Shown: positions 17,392 through 25,191 of the stretch, piece by piece | Numbering within the stretch: position 1 is the stretch's first letter | Layout: each line of letters opens with the position of its first letter | Assembly (NCBI GenBank): GCA_948473115.1 | Contig: CAOKWI010000048.1 | Span: 1-34,276, forward strand | Length of the DNA stretch: 34,276 bases | Direction of reading: 5' to 3' | Origin: an uncultured Lachnospiraceae bacterium | GTDB lineage: Bacteria > Bacillota > Clostridia > Lachnospirales > Lachnospiraceae | The notes under the pieces: model-generated | Seen by the model: the letters and a program-made list of their open reading frames with translations, nothing else | Told to the model about the DNA's origin: nothing | Databases searched by the model: none | Program-made: the position numbers and the translations under genes

Positions 17392-17451
17392 CCGAAGCAA
17401 ATAGAGTTAAAACAACGAAGAGAACGCCGAGTTCGAGCAGTAAAGGTATGA

Positions 17452-17648
17452 GTAACAGTTCAGCCATACAATAATTCACAAATTGCGCGTGGGTGTTTGC
17501 ACACAAAGCGCGATTTGTGAATTGGTGCATGAGCGGAGCGCCCTCACATGAAATGAAAGGTGAGCCGCGAAAGCGGCGTCGGATGCGAAGCAGACGCTGA
17601 GGAGGGGGCTTGCCCTCCCCGTTATGAATGAGAGGGCTGAACTGCTAC
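17452..17648. mobile_element. 197-bp GTAAC-ended miniature element with 8-bp duplication
   Basis: Ends GTAACAGTTCAGCC (17452-17465) and GGCTGAACTGCTAC (17635-17648) are inverted with 13 of 14 matching. AGGTATGA flanks it exactly on both sides (17444-17451, 17649-17656). Inside is a 16-bp stem AATTCACAAATTGCGC...GCGCGATTTGTGAATT (about 17473-17522), a GCCGC-GAAA-GCGGC hairpin, and GGAGGGGGCTTGCCCTCC. No transposase is encoded; an IS66-type enzyme elsewhere would be needed. Confidence 0.85.
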
Positions 17649-17890
17649 AGGTATGACAGTGATTTTGTAATATTATCTTGCGGAAAAACATTTTATATGA
17701 TACACTTTATCTGTCTGATACTCTATATGACACTTTGCCCTGTCCGGGGCATGCGCCACCCGTGAGGCGCGTCATGACATTCCGGCATATCGCCATAAGT
17801 TTCAGCAAAAATATGGAAAATGGAGGTGAGATGCCTTTGAGGCAGTTTTATTGTACACAAAAAATGTTACTTTAAACATGTAATAAATGA

Positions 17891-17942
17891 TTGACAAATC
17901 CGAACAGATGTTTTATCCTATAGAAAGACAGAACGTTTGTTC
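17891..17942 (+). promoter_or_regulatory. recA promoter with two LexA (SOS) boxes
   Basis: TTGACA (17891-17896), 17 bases, TATCCT (17914-17919). CGAACAGATGTTTT (17901-17914) fits the Gram-positive SOS box CGAACRNRYGTTYC at 13 of 14 positions and sits between -35 and -10. A second box, GAACGTTTGTTC (17931-17942), lies about where transcription has just begun. Two boxes imply tight LexA repression. Confidence 0.85.
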
Positions 17943-17963
17943 CTGCGAAAAGGAGAAATCAAA

Positions 17964-19088
17964 ATGGAAAAAGATGAAAAACTGAAAGCATTGGATGCGG
18001 CCATCAGTCAGATTGAGAAGCAGTACGGAAAGGGAGCTGTCATGAAGCTGGGAGACCCTGCGAATCAGATGAACGTTGAAACGATCCCCACCGGATCCCT
18101 GAGCCTGGATATTGCGTTGGGACTGGGAGGCATTCCCAAAGGAAGGATTGTTGAGATATATGGACCGGAATCCAGCGGTAAGACGACCGTGACCCTGCAT
18201 ATGATCGCGGAGGTACAAAAATGCGGCGGTATTGCGGGATTTATTGACGCGGAGCATGCGCTGGATCCTGTGTATGCAAAGAATATTGGCGTGGACATTG
18301 ATAATCTCTACATTTCCCAGCCGGATAACGGCGAACAGGCGCTGGAAATCACCGAGACGATGGTACGTTCCGGGGCAATCGATATCGTGGTGGTGGACTC
18401 TGTGGCGGCGTTGGTGCCAAAGGCGGAGATCGACGGCGATATGGGGGATTCCCATGTGGGGCTGCAGGCGCGCCTGATGTCCCAGGCTCTGCGTAAGCTG
18501 ACCGCCGTGATCAGCAAATCCAACTGTACGGTAGTGTTTATCAACCAGCTTCGTGAGAAGGTGGGCGTCATGTTCGGCAACCCTGAGACCACCACCGGCG
18601 GCCGTGCGCTGAAATTCTATTCCTCTGTGCGCATGGATGTGCGCCGTATTGAGTCGTTGAAGCAGGGGGGTGAAGTGATAGGCAACCGTACCCGTGTGAA
18701 AGTTGTAAAGAATAAGATAGCGCCTCCCTTTAAGGAGGCGGAGTTCGATATCATGTTTGGCGAAGGCATATCCAGGGAGGGAGATATTCTGGATCTTGCC
18801 GCCCAGATTGATGTGATCGCTAAATCCGGCGCATGGTATGCCTATGAGGGAAACAAGATCGGTCAGGGGCGCGAGAACGCGAAGCAGTTCCTGAAGGATA
18901 ATCCTGATATCTGTGCGGCTGTCAGTCAGAAGGTGCGCGCTCACTATGGACTTGGAAAGGGACAGGAGACGGAAGGGGACGGACAGAAGCAGGAAGCGCC
19001 GAAGAGTCCGGCTAAGGAAGGTAAGGAAAAGAAAACCGCGGTAAAAACGGAAACAGGATCCGGCGCAGAGACTAAGGAACTGTCCTGA
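17964..19088 (+). CDS. recA: Recombinase RecA
   Basis: A 374-residue DNA strand-exchange ATPase and LexA co-protease. The P-loop GPESSGKTT is at residues 67-75, and the DNA-binding loop L1/L2 regions ([39 protein letters not shown]) are fully conserved. The C-terminal tail after about residue 330 is long and rich in Lys, Glu and Thr. The ATG at 17964 follows AAAAGGAG (17948-17955); an in-frame TTG at 17937 lies inside the SOS box and is not the start. recX follows, as in many bacteria. Confidence 0.98.
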   Translation: MEKDEKLKALDAAISQIEKQYGKGAVMKLGDPANQMNVETIPTGSLSLDIALGLGGIPKGRIVEIYGPESSGKTTVTLHMIAEVQKCGGIAGFIDAEHALDPVYAKNIGVDIDNLYISQPDNGEQALEITETMVRSGAIDIVVVDSVAALVPKAEIDGDMGDSHVGLQARLMSQALRKLTAVISKSNCTVVFINQLREKVGVMFGNPETTTGGRALKFYSSVRMDVRRIESLKQGGEVIGNRTRVKVVKNKIAPPFKEAEFDIMFGEGISREGDILDLAAQIDVIAKSGAWYAYEGNKIGQGRENAKQFLKDNPDICAAVSQKVRAHYGLGKGQETEGDGQKQEAPKSPAKEGKEKKTAVKTETGSGAETKELS

Positions 19089-19095
19089 CTGTTTT

Positions 19096-19200
19096 TCAGG
19101 GATACAATGACTCCCGCGGGCAATGCGCCAGGAACCTTTGGTTCCTTATCCATATTGGCGAATACAGCGAGGGTCATATGTCCCGTTGCCTGCAGCGGGG
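19096..19200. repeat. Structured recA-recX spacer
   Basis: AGGAACC-TTT-GGTTCCT (about 19129-19146) is a perfect 7-bp hairpin. Outer segments GCGCCA/TGGCGA and ATGAC/GTCAT can extend the fold over 19107-19180. It may be an RNA hairpin that tunes recX expression or a palindromic repeat. It does not end in a T-run. Confidence 0.45.
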
Positions 19201-19236
19201 GTGTTGACCTCAGTTTTCCCTGTGTGGAGGAGAAGC

Positions 19237-19860
19237 GTGAAAGTAACAAGATTGGAAGAACTGTCCAGATCACGCAGCCGGGTTTACATTGAGCAGGAGT
19301 TTGCCTTTGTGTTATACAAGGGCGAACTCCGTTCCTATCATATATGCGAGGGCGAGGAACTGGAGCAGTCAGATTATGACGAGATCATAAATAATGTACT
19401 GCCCAAACGGGCAAAACTTCGGGCCATGAATTTGTTAAAAAACCGTGAGTATACCGTAAAACAGCTGTACGATAAATTAAAGGAAGGCTGTTACCCGGAA
19501 TGTATCATTGAACAGGCACTGGATTATGTGGCCAGCTATCATTACACGGATGATTTAAGGTATGCTGAGACCTATATTTCCGATCATGAGGGGACCAGGA
19601 GCAGACGGCGGATAGAGCAGGATCTCATGGGGAAGGGGATTGACAGGGCTACATTGGAGGAGGCGTGGCAGCAGTGGGAGCAGAGGGGCGGTGTCCAGAA
19701 TGAAGAGGCAATGGTCAGACAGCTTCTGGATAAACGGCATTATGATCCTGAGACGGCGGATTTGAAGGAACAGAAGAAAGTTTTCGGGTTTTTAATGCGG
19801 AAAGGCTTCTCACCGGAGGTGATTCGCAGGGCGCTTCGGACGGATGATTTTTATGAATGA
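19237..19860 (+). CDS. recX: Regulatory protein RecX
   Basis: A 207-residue helical protein that binds RecA filaments and limits their activity. RecX three-helix repeats are visible: LRAMNLLKNREYTVKQLYDK, RYAETYISDHEGTRSRRRIE and MRKGFSPEVIRRAL. GTG at 19237 is chosen because GGAGGAG (19226-19232) precedes it and KVTRLEEL resembles family N-termini. The frame is open back to 19123, but that stretch lies in the structured spacer and does not look like protein. Likely co-expressed with recA after damage. Confidence 0.9.
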   Translation: MKVTRLEELSRSRSRVYIEQEFAFVLYKGELRSYHICEGEELEQSDYDEIINNVLPKRAKLRAMNLLKNREYTVKQLYDKLKEGCYPECIIEQALDYVASYHYTDDLRYAETYISDHEGTRSRRRIEQDLMGKGIDRATLEEAWQQWEQRGGVQNEEAMVRQLLDKRHYDPETADLKEQKKVFGFLMRKGFSPEVIRRALRTDDFYE

Positions 19861-19914
19861 TTGTGCTGAACGTGCCAGCACCTAAGGCATTTTTCAAGCA
19901 CGCTCCAAGAAGGC

Positions 19915-19950
19915 GTAACAGTTCAGCCCCGATCGGGGCTGAACTGTTAC
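19915..19950. repeat. 36-bp perfect palindrome of the GTAACAG family
   Basis: GTAACAGTTCAGCCCCGA and its exact reverse complement abut, centred on GATC. It equals two element ends joined with nothing between. No 8-bp duplication flanks it. On transcription it would form a long hairpin after recX and could act as its 3' boundary. Confidence 0.85.
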
Positions 19951-19979
19951 AATTTATGAATTGGAATTGTGAGTTGTGC

Positions 19980-20008
19980 TTGACATTATATAAAATAAAG
20001 TTTAAAAT
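19980..20008 (+). promoter_or_regulatory. Promoter of rny
   Basis: TTGACA (19980-19985), 17 bases, TAAAAT (20003-20008). The leader before rny is about 130 bases and contains ACCGCA...TGCGGT (about 20075-20102), a small hairpin. Confidence 0.75.
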
Positions 20009-20145
20009 TTAAGTGTTGTGATTGCTTGTTAGAATGTTTTCAGTCCCCTGGGACAAGTACATACATTCTATAAAAACCGCATGACATTCAAATGCCTGCG
20101 GTCAAAGTGTACAATGAAAATTGAATAAGGAGGTGCTCCTGTAAG

Positions 20146-21693
20146 ATGCTTATCTATGTTGTGGTTGCATTGGTCAGCATCCTTGTGACAGCTGTTGTTA
20201 CCTCGCTTGTTGTGTCTGCTTATCAGAAAAAAGCAGCTGCATCTACAGTGGGGAATGCACAGGAGAAAGCAAGGGAGATCATCGATGAAGCTCTGAAGAC
20301 TGCGGAGACGAAGAAGCGCGAATCGCTGCTTGAAGTCAAGGAAGAGTCCATTCGTACCAAGAATGAACTGGATAAAGAGATCAAGGAACGCAGGGCGGAG
20401 GCTCAGCGTTATGAGCGCAGGGTTCAGCAGAAGGAAGAGAACATCGATAAAAAGGCTGATGCAATTGAGAAACGGGAAGCCAGCTTGGCGTCCAGGGAAG
20501 AATCCATCAATAAGATGAAGGATGAAGTTTCCAAATTGAACGAGCAAAGAGTACAGGAACTGGAACGTATTTCCGGATTGACCTCTGAACAGGCAAAAGA
20601 CTACTTGTTGAAAATTGTTGAAGATGAAGTAAAGCATGAAACGGCTGTGATGATCAAGGAAATGGAGAGTCGCGCCAAAGAAGAAGCAGACAAAAAGGCG
20701 AAGGAATATGTGGTATCTGCCATCCAAAGATGTGCCGCCGATCACGTATCGGAAACCACTATTTCTGTCGTACAGCTTCCAAACGATGAGATGAAGGGTA
20801 GGATCATCGGTAGAGAAGGTCGTAATATACGTACCTTGGAGACCATGACCGGTGTGGATCTGATCATTGATGATACCCCCGAGGCAGTGATCCTGTCCGG
20901 GTTTGACCCCATCCGCCGTGAGGTTGCCAGGATTGCTCTTGAAAAGTTGATCGTTGATGGACGTATCCATCCTGCCAGAATTGAAGAAATGGTAGAAAAG
21001 GCTCAGAAGGAAGTCGAGATCATGATCAAGGAGGAAGGTGAAGCCGCTACATTGGAAGTGGGCGTGCACGGTATTCACCCTGAGTTGATCAGGCTGCTGG
21101 GTAAAATGAAATTCCGGACAAGCTACGGTCAGAATGCGTTAAAGCATTCCATAGAAGTAGCACAGCTGTCGGGTTTATTGGCTGCTGAGATGGGATTGGA
21201 TGTGAGACTGGCGAAACGTGCCGGCTTGCTCCATGATATCGGCAAGTCAGTTGACCATGAGATGGAGGGATCCCATATCCAGCTCGGCGTTGAGCTCTGT
21301 AAGAAATATAAGGAGAATTCCGTAGTCATCAACGCTGTGGAATCTCACCATGGTGATGTGGAAGCCACATCGCTGATCGCATGTATTGTTCAGGCCGCAG
21401 ATACGATTTCTGCTGCAAGGCCGGGTGCCAGAAGGGAAACTCTGGAAACCTATACCAGCAGATTAAAACAATTAGAAGAAATAACAAACAATTTCAAAGG
21501 TGTAGACAAATCTTTTGCTATTCAGGCAGGTCGTGAAGTTCGTGTAATGGTAGTGCCGGAGCAGATTACTGATGCCGATATGGTACTGTTGGCCCGTGAC
21601 ATATCCAAACAGATTGAAGCTGAGCTGGAATATCCGGGACAGATCAAGGTAAATGTGATCCGTGAAAGCCGTGTGATTGATTACGCGAAATAA
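20146..21693 (+). CDS. rny: Ribonuclease Y
   Basis: A 515-residue membrane-tethered endoribonuclease that starts mRNA decay. One N-terminal helix (residues about 2-24), a long charged coiled coil (about 28-190), a KH RNA-binding domain with [15 protein letters not shown] (about 211-270), and an HD domain whose metal-binding HDIGKS has His363-Asp364. Length is normal. AAGGAGG (20127-20133) is 12 bases from the ATG, somewhat far. It is followed by a terminator. Confidence 0.97.
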   Translation: MLIYVVVALVSILVTAVVTSLVVSAYQKKAAASTVGNAQEKAREIIDEALKTAETKKRESLLEVKEESIRTKNELDKEIKERRAEAQRYERRVQQKEENIDKKADAIEKREASLASREESINKMKDEVSKLNEQRVQELERISGLTSEQAKDYLLKIVEDEVKHETAVMIKEMESRAKEEADKKAKEYVVSAIQRCAADHVSETTISVVQLPNDEMKGRIIGREGRNIRTLETMTGVDLIIDDTPEAVILSGFDPIRREVARIALEKLIVDGRIHPARIEEMVEKAQKEVEIMIKEEGEAATLEVGVHGIHPELIRLLGKMKFRTSYGQNALKHSIEVAQLSGLLAAEMGLDVRLAKRAGLLHDIGKSVDHEMEGSHIQLGVELCKKYKENSVVINAVESHHGDVEATSLIACIVQAADTISAARPGARRETLETYTSRLKQLEEITNNFKGVDKSFAIQAGREVRVMVVPEQITDADMVLLARDISKQIEAELEYPGQIKVNVIRESRVIDYAK

Positions 21694-21729
21694 ACCCGGA
21701 TGTATTTTGCTTGAAAATTTAATATGGAT

Positions 21730-21763
21730 AAAAACCGCTGTGCAAAAAGCATGGCGGTTTTTT
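21730..21763 (+). terminator. Rho-independent terminator of rny
   Basis: AAAAACCGC...GGCGGTTTTTT with an inner TGC/GCA pairing and AAAAA loop. Ends in six T. Confidence 0.88.
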
Positions 21764-21957
21764 ATCTTATAGGAAATTCCGTCCTGGCCGGGGAAGAATG
21801 CGAAGCATTCTTCGAAGTGCCGCTTGCGGCACTTTTTTACCTTATAGGAAACAGCGCCGTCAGGCGCATGCATTTACAAGTTCGCTGGGCGAACTTGCAA
21901 GCGTCACGCAGGGACGCTTTTTTGTCTATAGTTTCTCCTCTTGCTTCCTGCGGGAAA
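21764..21957. repeat. Array of hairpins opening with CTTATAGGAAA
   Basis: Two units begin TTTTTTA(T/C)CTTATAGGAAA (21758 and 21835 areas). Between and after them are hairpins GAAGAATGC/GCATTCTTC, AAGTGCCGC/GGCACTT + T6, CAAGTTCGC/GCGAACTTG and AAGCGTC/GACGCTT + T6. Each unit thus ends like a terminator. No coding sequence is visible. Confidence 0.7.
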
Positions 21958-22060
21958 TTATAGTATTATATTCCGGGTGTATGATTGTATACTATAATCC
22001 AACGGCGCAGAATGTGAATAGCGTTGCATGTTACATGGAATGGAGGAAAGAATTGGGAAA

Positions 22061-23344
22061 ATGAAAGCATACCGGGAATTAAGCAGGGAAGAATTGCTGT
22101 CGCTGAAAGCAGGACTGGAAAAGGAATATGAGGAAACAAAAAGAAAGGGATTGAGGCTGGATATGTCCAGGGGCAAGCCTTCCATAGCACAACTGGATCT
22201 GGCACGAGGTTTCTTTGACGTTTTGACTTCTGAAAGTGATATGAGGGATGAAGGCGGTGTGGATGTACGCAACTACGGGGAACTGGATGGTATTCCCGAG
22301 GCAAAGCGGCTGATGGCGGATCTTATGGGAGTGCCTGTGGATCATGTGATTGTCTGCGGCAATGCCAGTCTGTTTATTATGTATGATACTATTTCCCGCT
22401 CCATGACCCACGGTATCATGGGAAGCACGCCGTGGTGCAAGCTGGACAAGGTGAAGTTTCTCTGCCCTGTGCCGGGATATGACAGGCATTTTGCGATCAC
22501 GCAGCATTTCGGGATTGAAATGATCAATGTCCCCATGACGCCCCAGGGACCGGATATGGATGTGGTGGAAAAACTGGTCAGCGGGGATGCGGCCGTGAAG
22601 GGGATCTGGTGTGTGCCCAAGTACTCCAACCCCCAGGGGTACACTTATTCTGACGAAACGGTGAGGCGGTTTGCCGCTCTGAAGCCTGCAGCGGAGGATT
22701 TCAGGATCTATTGGGACAATGCCTACGCGGTACATGACCTGTATGACAACGGGGGAGATGCTTTGCTGGAGATTTTTTCGGAGTGCGAAAAGACAGGTAA
22801 TACTGATATGGTATTTGAATTTTGTTCCTCGTCCAAGATCAGCCTGGCGGGAGCAGGTATTGCGGCTGTAGCGGCATCCGGGGCAAACCTGGAATTCATG
22901 AAAAAGAGTATGACCATCCAGACCATCGGCTATGACAAGGTGAACCAGCTTCGCCACGCGCGCTATTTTAAGGATATTGATGGGGTCAGAAGGCACATGA
23001 TGAGACATGCGCAATTGCTTCGGCCAAAGTTCGAGGTGGTACTGGAAGGACTGGAGAAGGAACTGGGCGGACTGGGCATCGGTACATGGACAAAACCAAA
23101 CGGTGGCTATTTTATATCCTTTGATGCCATGGAGGGATGTGCAAAGGCCATTGTGGCAAAATGCAGGGAGGCAGGGATGGTGTTGACAGGCGCGGGTGCT
23201 ACCTTTCCCTATGGCAGGGATCCGAAAGACAGCAATATCCGTATCGCCCCCACTTTCCCCACACCGGAGGAGATGGCGACGGCCACAGACCTTTTTGTCT
23301 TGTGCGTGAAACTGGTAAGTATAGACCGGCTTTTGGGGAAATAG
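22061..23344 (+). CDS. Class I PLP-dependent aminotransferase (aspartate aminotransferase Ic-like)
   Basis: A 427-residue fold-type I aminotransferase. The PLP lysine is Lys259 in SSSKISLAGAG. NPQGYTYS supplies the conserved Asn-Pro, DNAY the Asp that binds the pyridine nitrogen, and IRIAPTFP the Arg for the substrate carboxylate. Overall sequence (MKAYRELSREELLSLK at the N-terminus, RGKPS early) resembles the MocR-like/Ic aspartate aminotransferase group (PF12897 by recall). In-frame ATGs at 22028 and 22040 exist; 22061 is chosen from family N-termini although GGAGG (22042-22046) is 14 bases away. TATAAT at 21993-21998 may be its -10. Likely donor or acceptor is aspartate/2-oxoglutarate, not proven. 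Confidence 0.85.
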   Translation: MKAYRELSREELLSLKAGLEKEYEETKRKGLRLDMSRGKPSIAQLDLARGFFDVLTSESDMRDEGGVDVRNYGELDGIPEAKRLMADLMGVPVDHVIVCGNASLFIMYDTISRSMTHGIMGSTPWCKLDKVKFLCPVPGYDRHFAITQHFGIEMINVPMTPQGPDMDVVEKLVSGDAAVKGIWCVPKYSNPQGYTYSDETVRRFAALKPAAEDFRIYWDNAYAVHDLYDNGGDALLEIFSECEKTGNTDMVFEFCSSSKISLAGAGIAAVAASGANLEFMKKSMTIQTIGYDKVNQLRHARYFKDIDGVRRHMMRHAQLLRPKFEVVLEGLEKELGGLGIGTWTKPNGGYFISFDAMEGCAKAIVAKCREAGMVLTGAGATFPYGRDPKDSNIRIAPTFPTPEEMATATDLFVLCVKLVSIDRLLGK

Positions 23345-23430
23345 TACGGTTTAGATTGCATATACGTTTTAGATAATCTATAATAGGTAATTGTTCAGGG
23401 GTAACAATGTCCAACTGTGTGCAATAATTT

Positions 23431-23649
23431 CCACCTGTGCGGTTGAACGCTCCAAGGAGCATTCAACCTGACTTCCACATTCACAAAACCCGCGCTTACG
23501 CGCTTTTGCGTCTGCTTACGCATCCGCGTTTTGCTCATAAGGAGGGGTGCTGACACACCCTCTTGGAAGTGAGTTGCTAATCCAACGCCCCGCCTGCATT
23601 GCCATAAACGGCCTGCAGACAGGCCATTGGACTGCAACCGCACAGGTGC
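23431..23649. mobile_element. 219-bp miniature element with AATAATTT duplication
   Basis: Ends CCACCTGTGCGGTTG (23431-23445) and CAACCGCACAGGTGC (23635-23649) are inverted at 14 of 15 positions. AATAATTT flanks both sides (23423-23430, 23650-23657). Inside: GAACGCTCC-AA-GGAGCATTC, GCGC-TTAC-GCGC, and CATAAGGAGGGGTG...CACCCTC, a motif shared (reverse strand) with the repeats near 17610 and 30040. Different ends from the GTAAC family. It fills most of the gap 23345-23758; the rest shows no gene. Confidence 0.75.
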
Positions 23650-23758
23650 AATAATTTTGTGTATGGCGGCAGAGAGAATTTCCGGCAGGCAGGATCATAC
23701 GGCTGGCTCGGAAAGGAACAGAGGCGGAAGCGCCGCATCTGGGAAAGTGAGGATGATT

Positions 23759-24298
23759 ATGGCAGAATATAAGCGGTTGAAAAGAGAGTTGGTGGCAAAG
23801 GGTGCCATCATAGATTACTATCAGGATACTATGTTGATTCCCAATGGGAATACAGCCCGATGGGACCTGATAGACCATAAGGGGGCGGCAGCGATAGTGG
23901 CCGTGCGGGATGACGGGAAGCTGTTGATGGTGCGTCAGTACCGCAACGCGCTGGAAAGGGATACCCTGGAGATTCCGGCGGGGGGCTTAAACGGAAGGGA
24001 GGAGCCTACCATGGATGCCGCGAGGCGTGAACTGGAGGAGGAAACCGGTTATACCTGCGGCAGCATGGAATTGCTTAATTCCATTTATACCACTGTGGCT
24101 TTTTGTAATGAGAAAATCGATATCTACCTGACAAGGGAATTGAAGAAGGGAAAACAGCATCTGGATGAGGATGAATATCTCAATGTTGAGGCGTATTCCC
24201 TGGAGGAGTTAAAGCAGATGATTTTGGAGTGCAGGATACAGGATTCCAAGACTATTTGCGGAATCCTCACCTATGCGTCAAAGTATGGGGCAGAATAA
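23759..24298 (+). CDS. nudF: NUDIX hydrolase, ADP-ribose pyrophosphatase type
   Basis: A 179-residue hydrolase that would split ADP-ribose or related nucleoside diphosphates. The Nudix box G-x5-E-x7-REL-x-EE-x-G is complete at about residues 75-97, with AARRELEEETGY at its core. The upstream IPAGG and the RQYRNAL strand are typical of ADP-ribose pyrophosphatases. AAAGTGAGG (23744-23752) and an ATG at 23753 or 23759 define the start; the frame's opening back to 23627 lies in the mobile element. A terminator follows. Confidence 0.9.
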   Translation: MAEYKRLKRELVAKGAIIDYYQDTMLIPNGNTARWDLIDHKGAAAIVAVRDDGKLLMVRQYRNALERDTLEIPAGGLNGREEPTMDAARRELEEETGYTCGSMELLNSIYTTVAFCNEKIDIYLTRELKKGKQHLDEDEYLNVEAYSLEELKQMILECRIQDSKTICGILTYASKYGAE

Positions 24299-24341
24299 CG
24301 ATCGGTGGTTGGCTTTGGTCCCGGATCGGGTTTTAAAGGAG

Positions 24342-24377
24342 GCTCTCAAAGCGGTAAATCCGCTTGGGAGTCTTTTT
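24342..24377 (+). terminator. Terminator after the NUDIX gene
   Basis: CTC-internal loop-AAGCGG pairs with CCGCTT-internal loop-GAG around loop TAAAT, followed by TCTTTTT. The stem is imperfect. Confidence 0.7.
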
Positions 24378-24426
24378 CTTACATTTTTGTAAGTATGGCC
24401 AATTGATGCTCTGGTTATGGTACAAT
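24378..24426 (+). promoter_or_regulatory. Response-regulator operator and promoter upstream of the two-component genes
   Basis: CTTACA-TTTT-TGTAAG (24378-24393) is the same CTTACA-N4-TGTAAG palindrome as at 26704-26719. A TACAAT -10 (24421-24426) lies downstream without a recognisable -35, as expected for an activator-dependent promoter. The motif matches the TNACA-N4-TGTAA site known for BceR-type regulators. Confidence 0.7.
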
Positions 24427-24441
24427 TCTGGAAGGAGGGAA

Positions 24442-25149
24442 ATGACATTGCAGAAGATTTTGCTTTTGGAAGACGATATCGGCCTGATTGACGGGCTGGC
24501 TTATTCACTGGGAAAAAGCGGGTTTGAGGTCGAAGTGGCCAGGACAGTAAAGGAGGCTGAAAGGGCGCTTTGCCCAAAAAGGGATTTTGTGCTGTACCTC
24601 TTTGACGTGACGCTGCCGGATGGAAATGGTTTTTTGCTTTGTGAGAAGCTGCGGGGGACGGGGGATCAGACACCGATCATCTTCCTCACCGCATCGGACG
24701 AGGAAACCAGTGTGATCCGCGGACTGGACTGCGGCGGGGACGATTATATTACAAAACCCTTTAAGCTGGGGGAATTATGCTCGCGTATCAGGGCGCTCCT
24801 GCGGCGCAGCAGCGGGCGCAATGCGGAGGACGGCATATTGCGGAGCGGGGAAGTGGCAATCAATCTGACGGAAGGCAAGGTGACCCTGAAAGGGGAAAGC
24901 ATCGATCTGACAGGTGCGGAGTACCGCCTGCTTTGCCTGTTCCTGAAGAACAGCGGCAGGGTGCTCACCCGGGACGTGATTCTGGATAAGCTGTGGGACG
25001 GGGCCGGGAATTATGTGGATGACAATACCCTTTCGGTGTATGTGCGCCGTCTGCGGGAGAAGCTGGAGGAGTTTCCGTCCGCGCCGGAGTACTTGAAAAC
25101 GGTCAGGGGGATCGGTTATAAATGGGATTTGCAATCGAACAAAGTTTGA
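24442..25149 (+). CDS. OmpR-family response regulator (BceR-like)
   Basis: A 235-residue DNA-binding regulator. Receiver domain (1-118): acidic pocket EDD (10-12), phospho-acceptor Asp55 in FDVTLPDGNG, Lys in YITKPF. The C-terminal winged helix (about 130-232) has LTGAEYRLLCLF, the DNA-contact helix with DDNTLSVYVRRLREKL, and VRGIGYKW. AAGGAGGG (24432-24439) precedes the ATG; the frame open further upstream lies in the promoter. The kinase gene begins 42 bases later. Likely binds CTTACA-N4-TGTAAG before its own gene and before the ABC operon. Confidence 0.93.
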   Translation: MTLQKILLLEDDIGLIDGLAYSLGKSGFEVEVARTVKEAERALCPKRDFVLYLFDVTLPDGNGFLLCEKLRGTGDQTPIIFLTASDEETSVIRGLDCGGDDYITKPFKLGELCSRIRALLRRSSGRNAEDGILRSGEVAINLTEGKVTLKGESIDLTGAEYRLLCLFLKNSGRVLTRDVILDKLWDGAGNYVDDNTLSVYVRRLREKLEEFPSAPEYLKTVRGIGYKWDLQSNKV

Positions 25150-25191
25150 CTTTCTTCAGCGTTTCCCTAAAGCATAAAAAGAGGTATCGAT

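Larger units (their letters stand above)
17308..17670 (+). pseudogene. Broken small gene, 3' part, interrupted by a mobile repeat
   Basis: From the second 84-bp repeat the frame reads LATENQQAIINDVMD, then KKGVYLYKTEANRVKTTKR and PSSSSKGM up to 17450. Removing 17452-17648 plus one target-site copy continues the frame into TVIL and TAA at 17668-17670. The intact 3' end fits the fragment cut off at 16620, so one ancestral gene probably spanned both. No known family. Confidence 0.5.

Noticed and set aside
17678..17875. 65-codon frame between the mobile element and recA
   Set aside because: No ribosome site and low-complexity start; contains direct ATATGA(TA)CACTTT repeats rather than a protein.
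17913..18944. 343-codon minus-strand frame opposite recA
   Set aside because: Shadow of recA.
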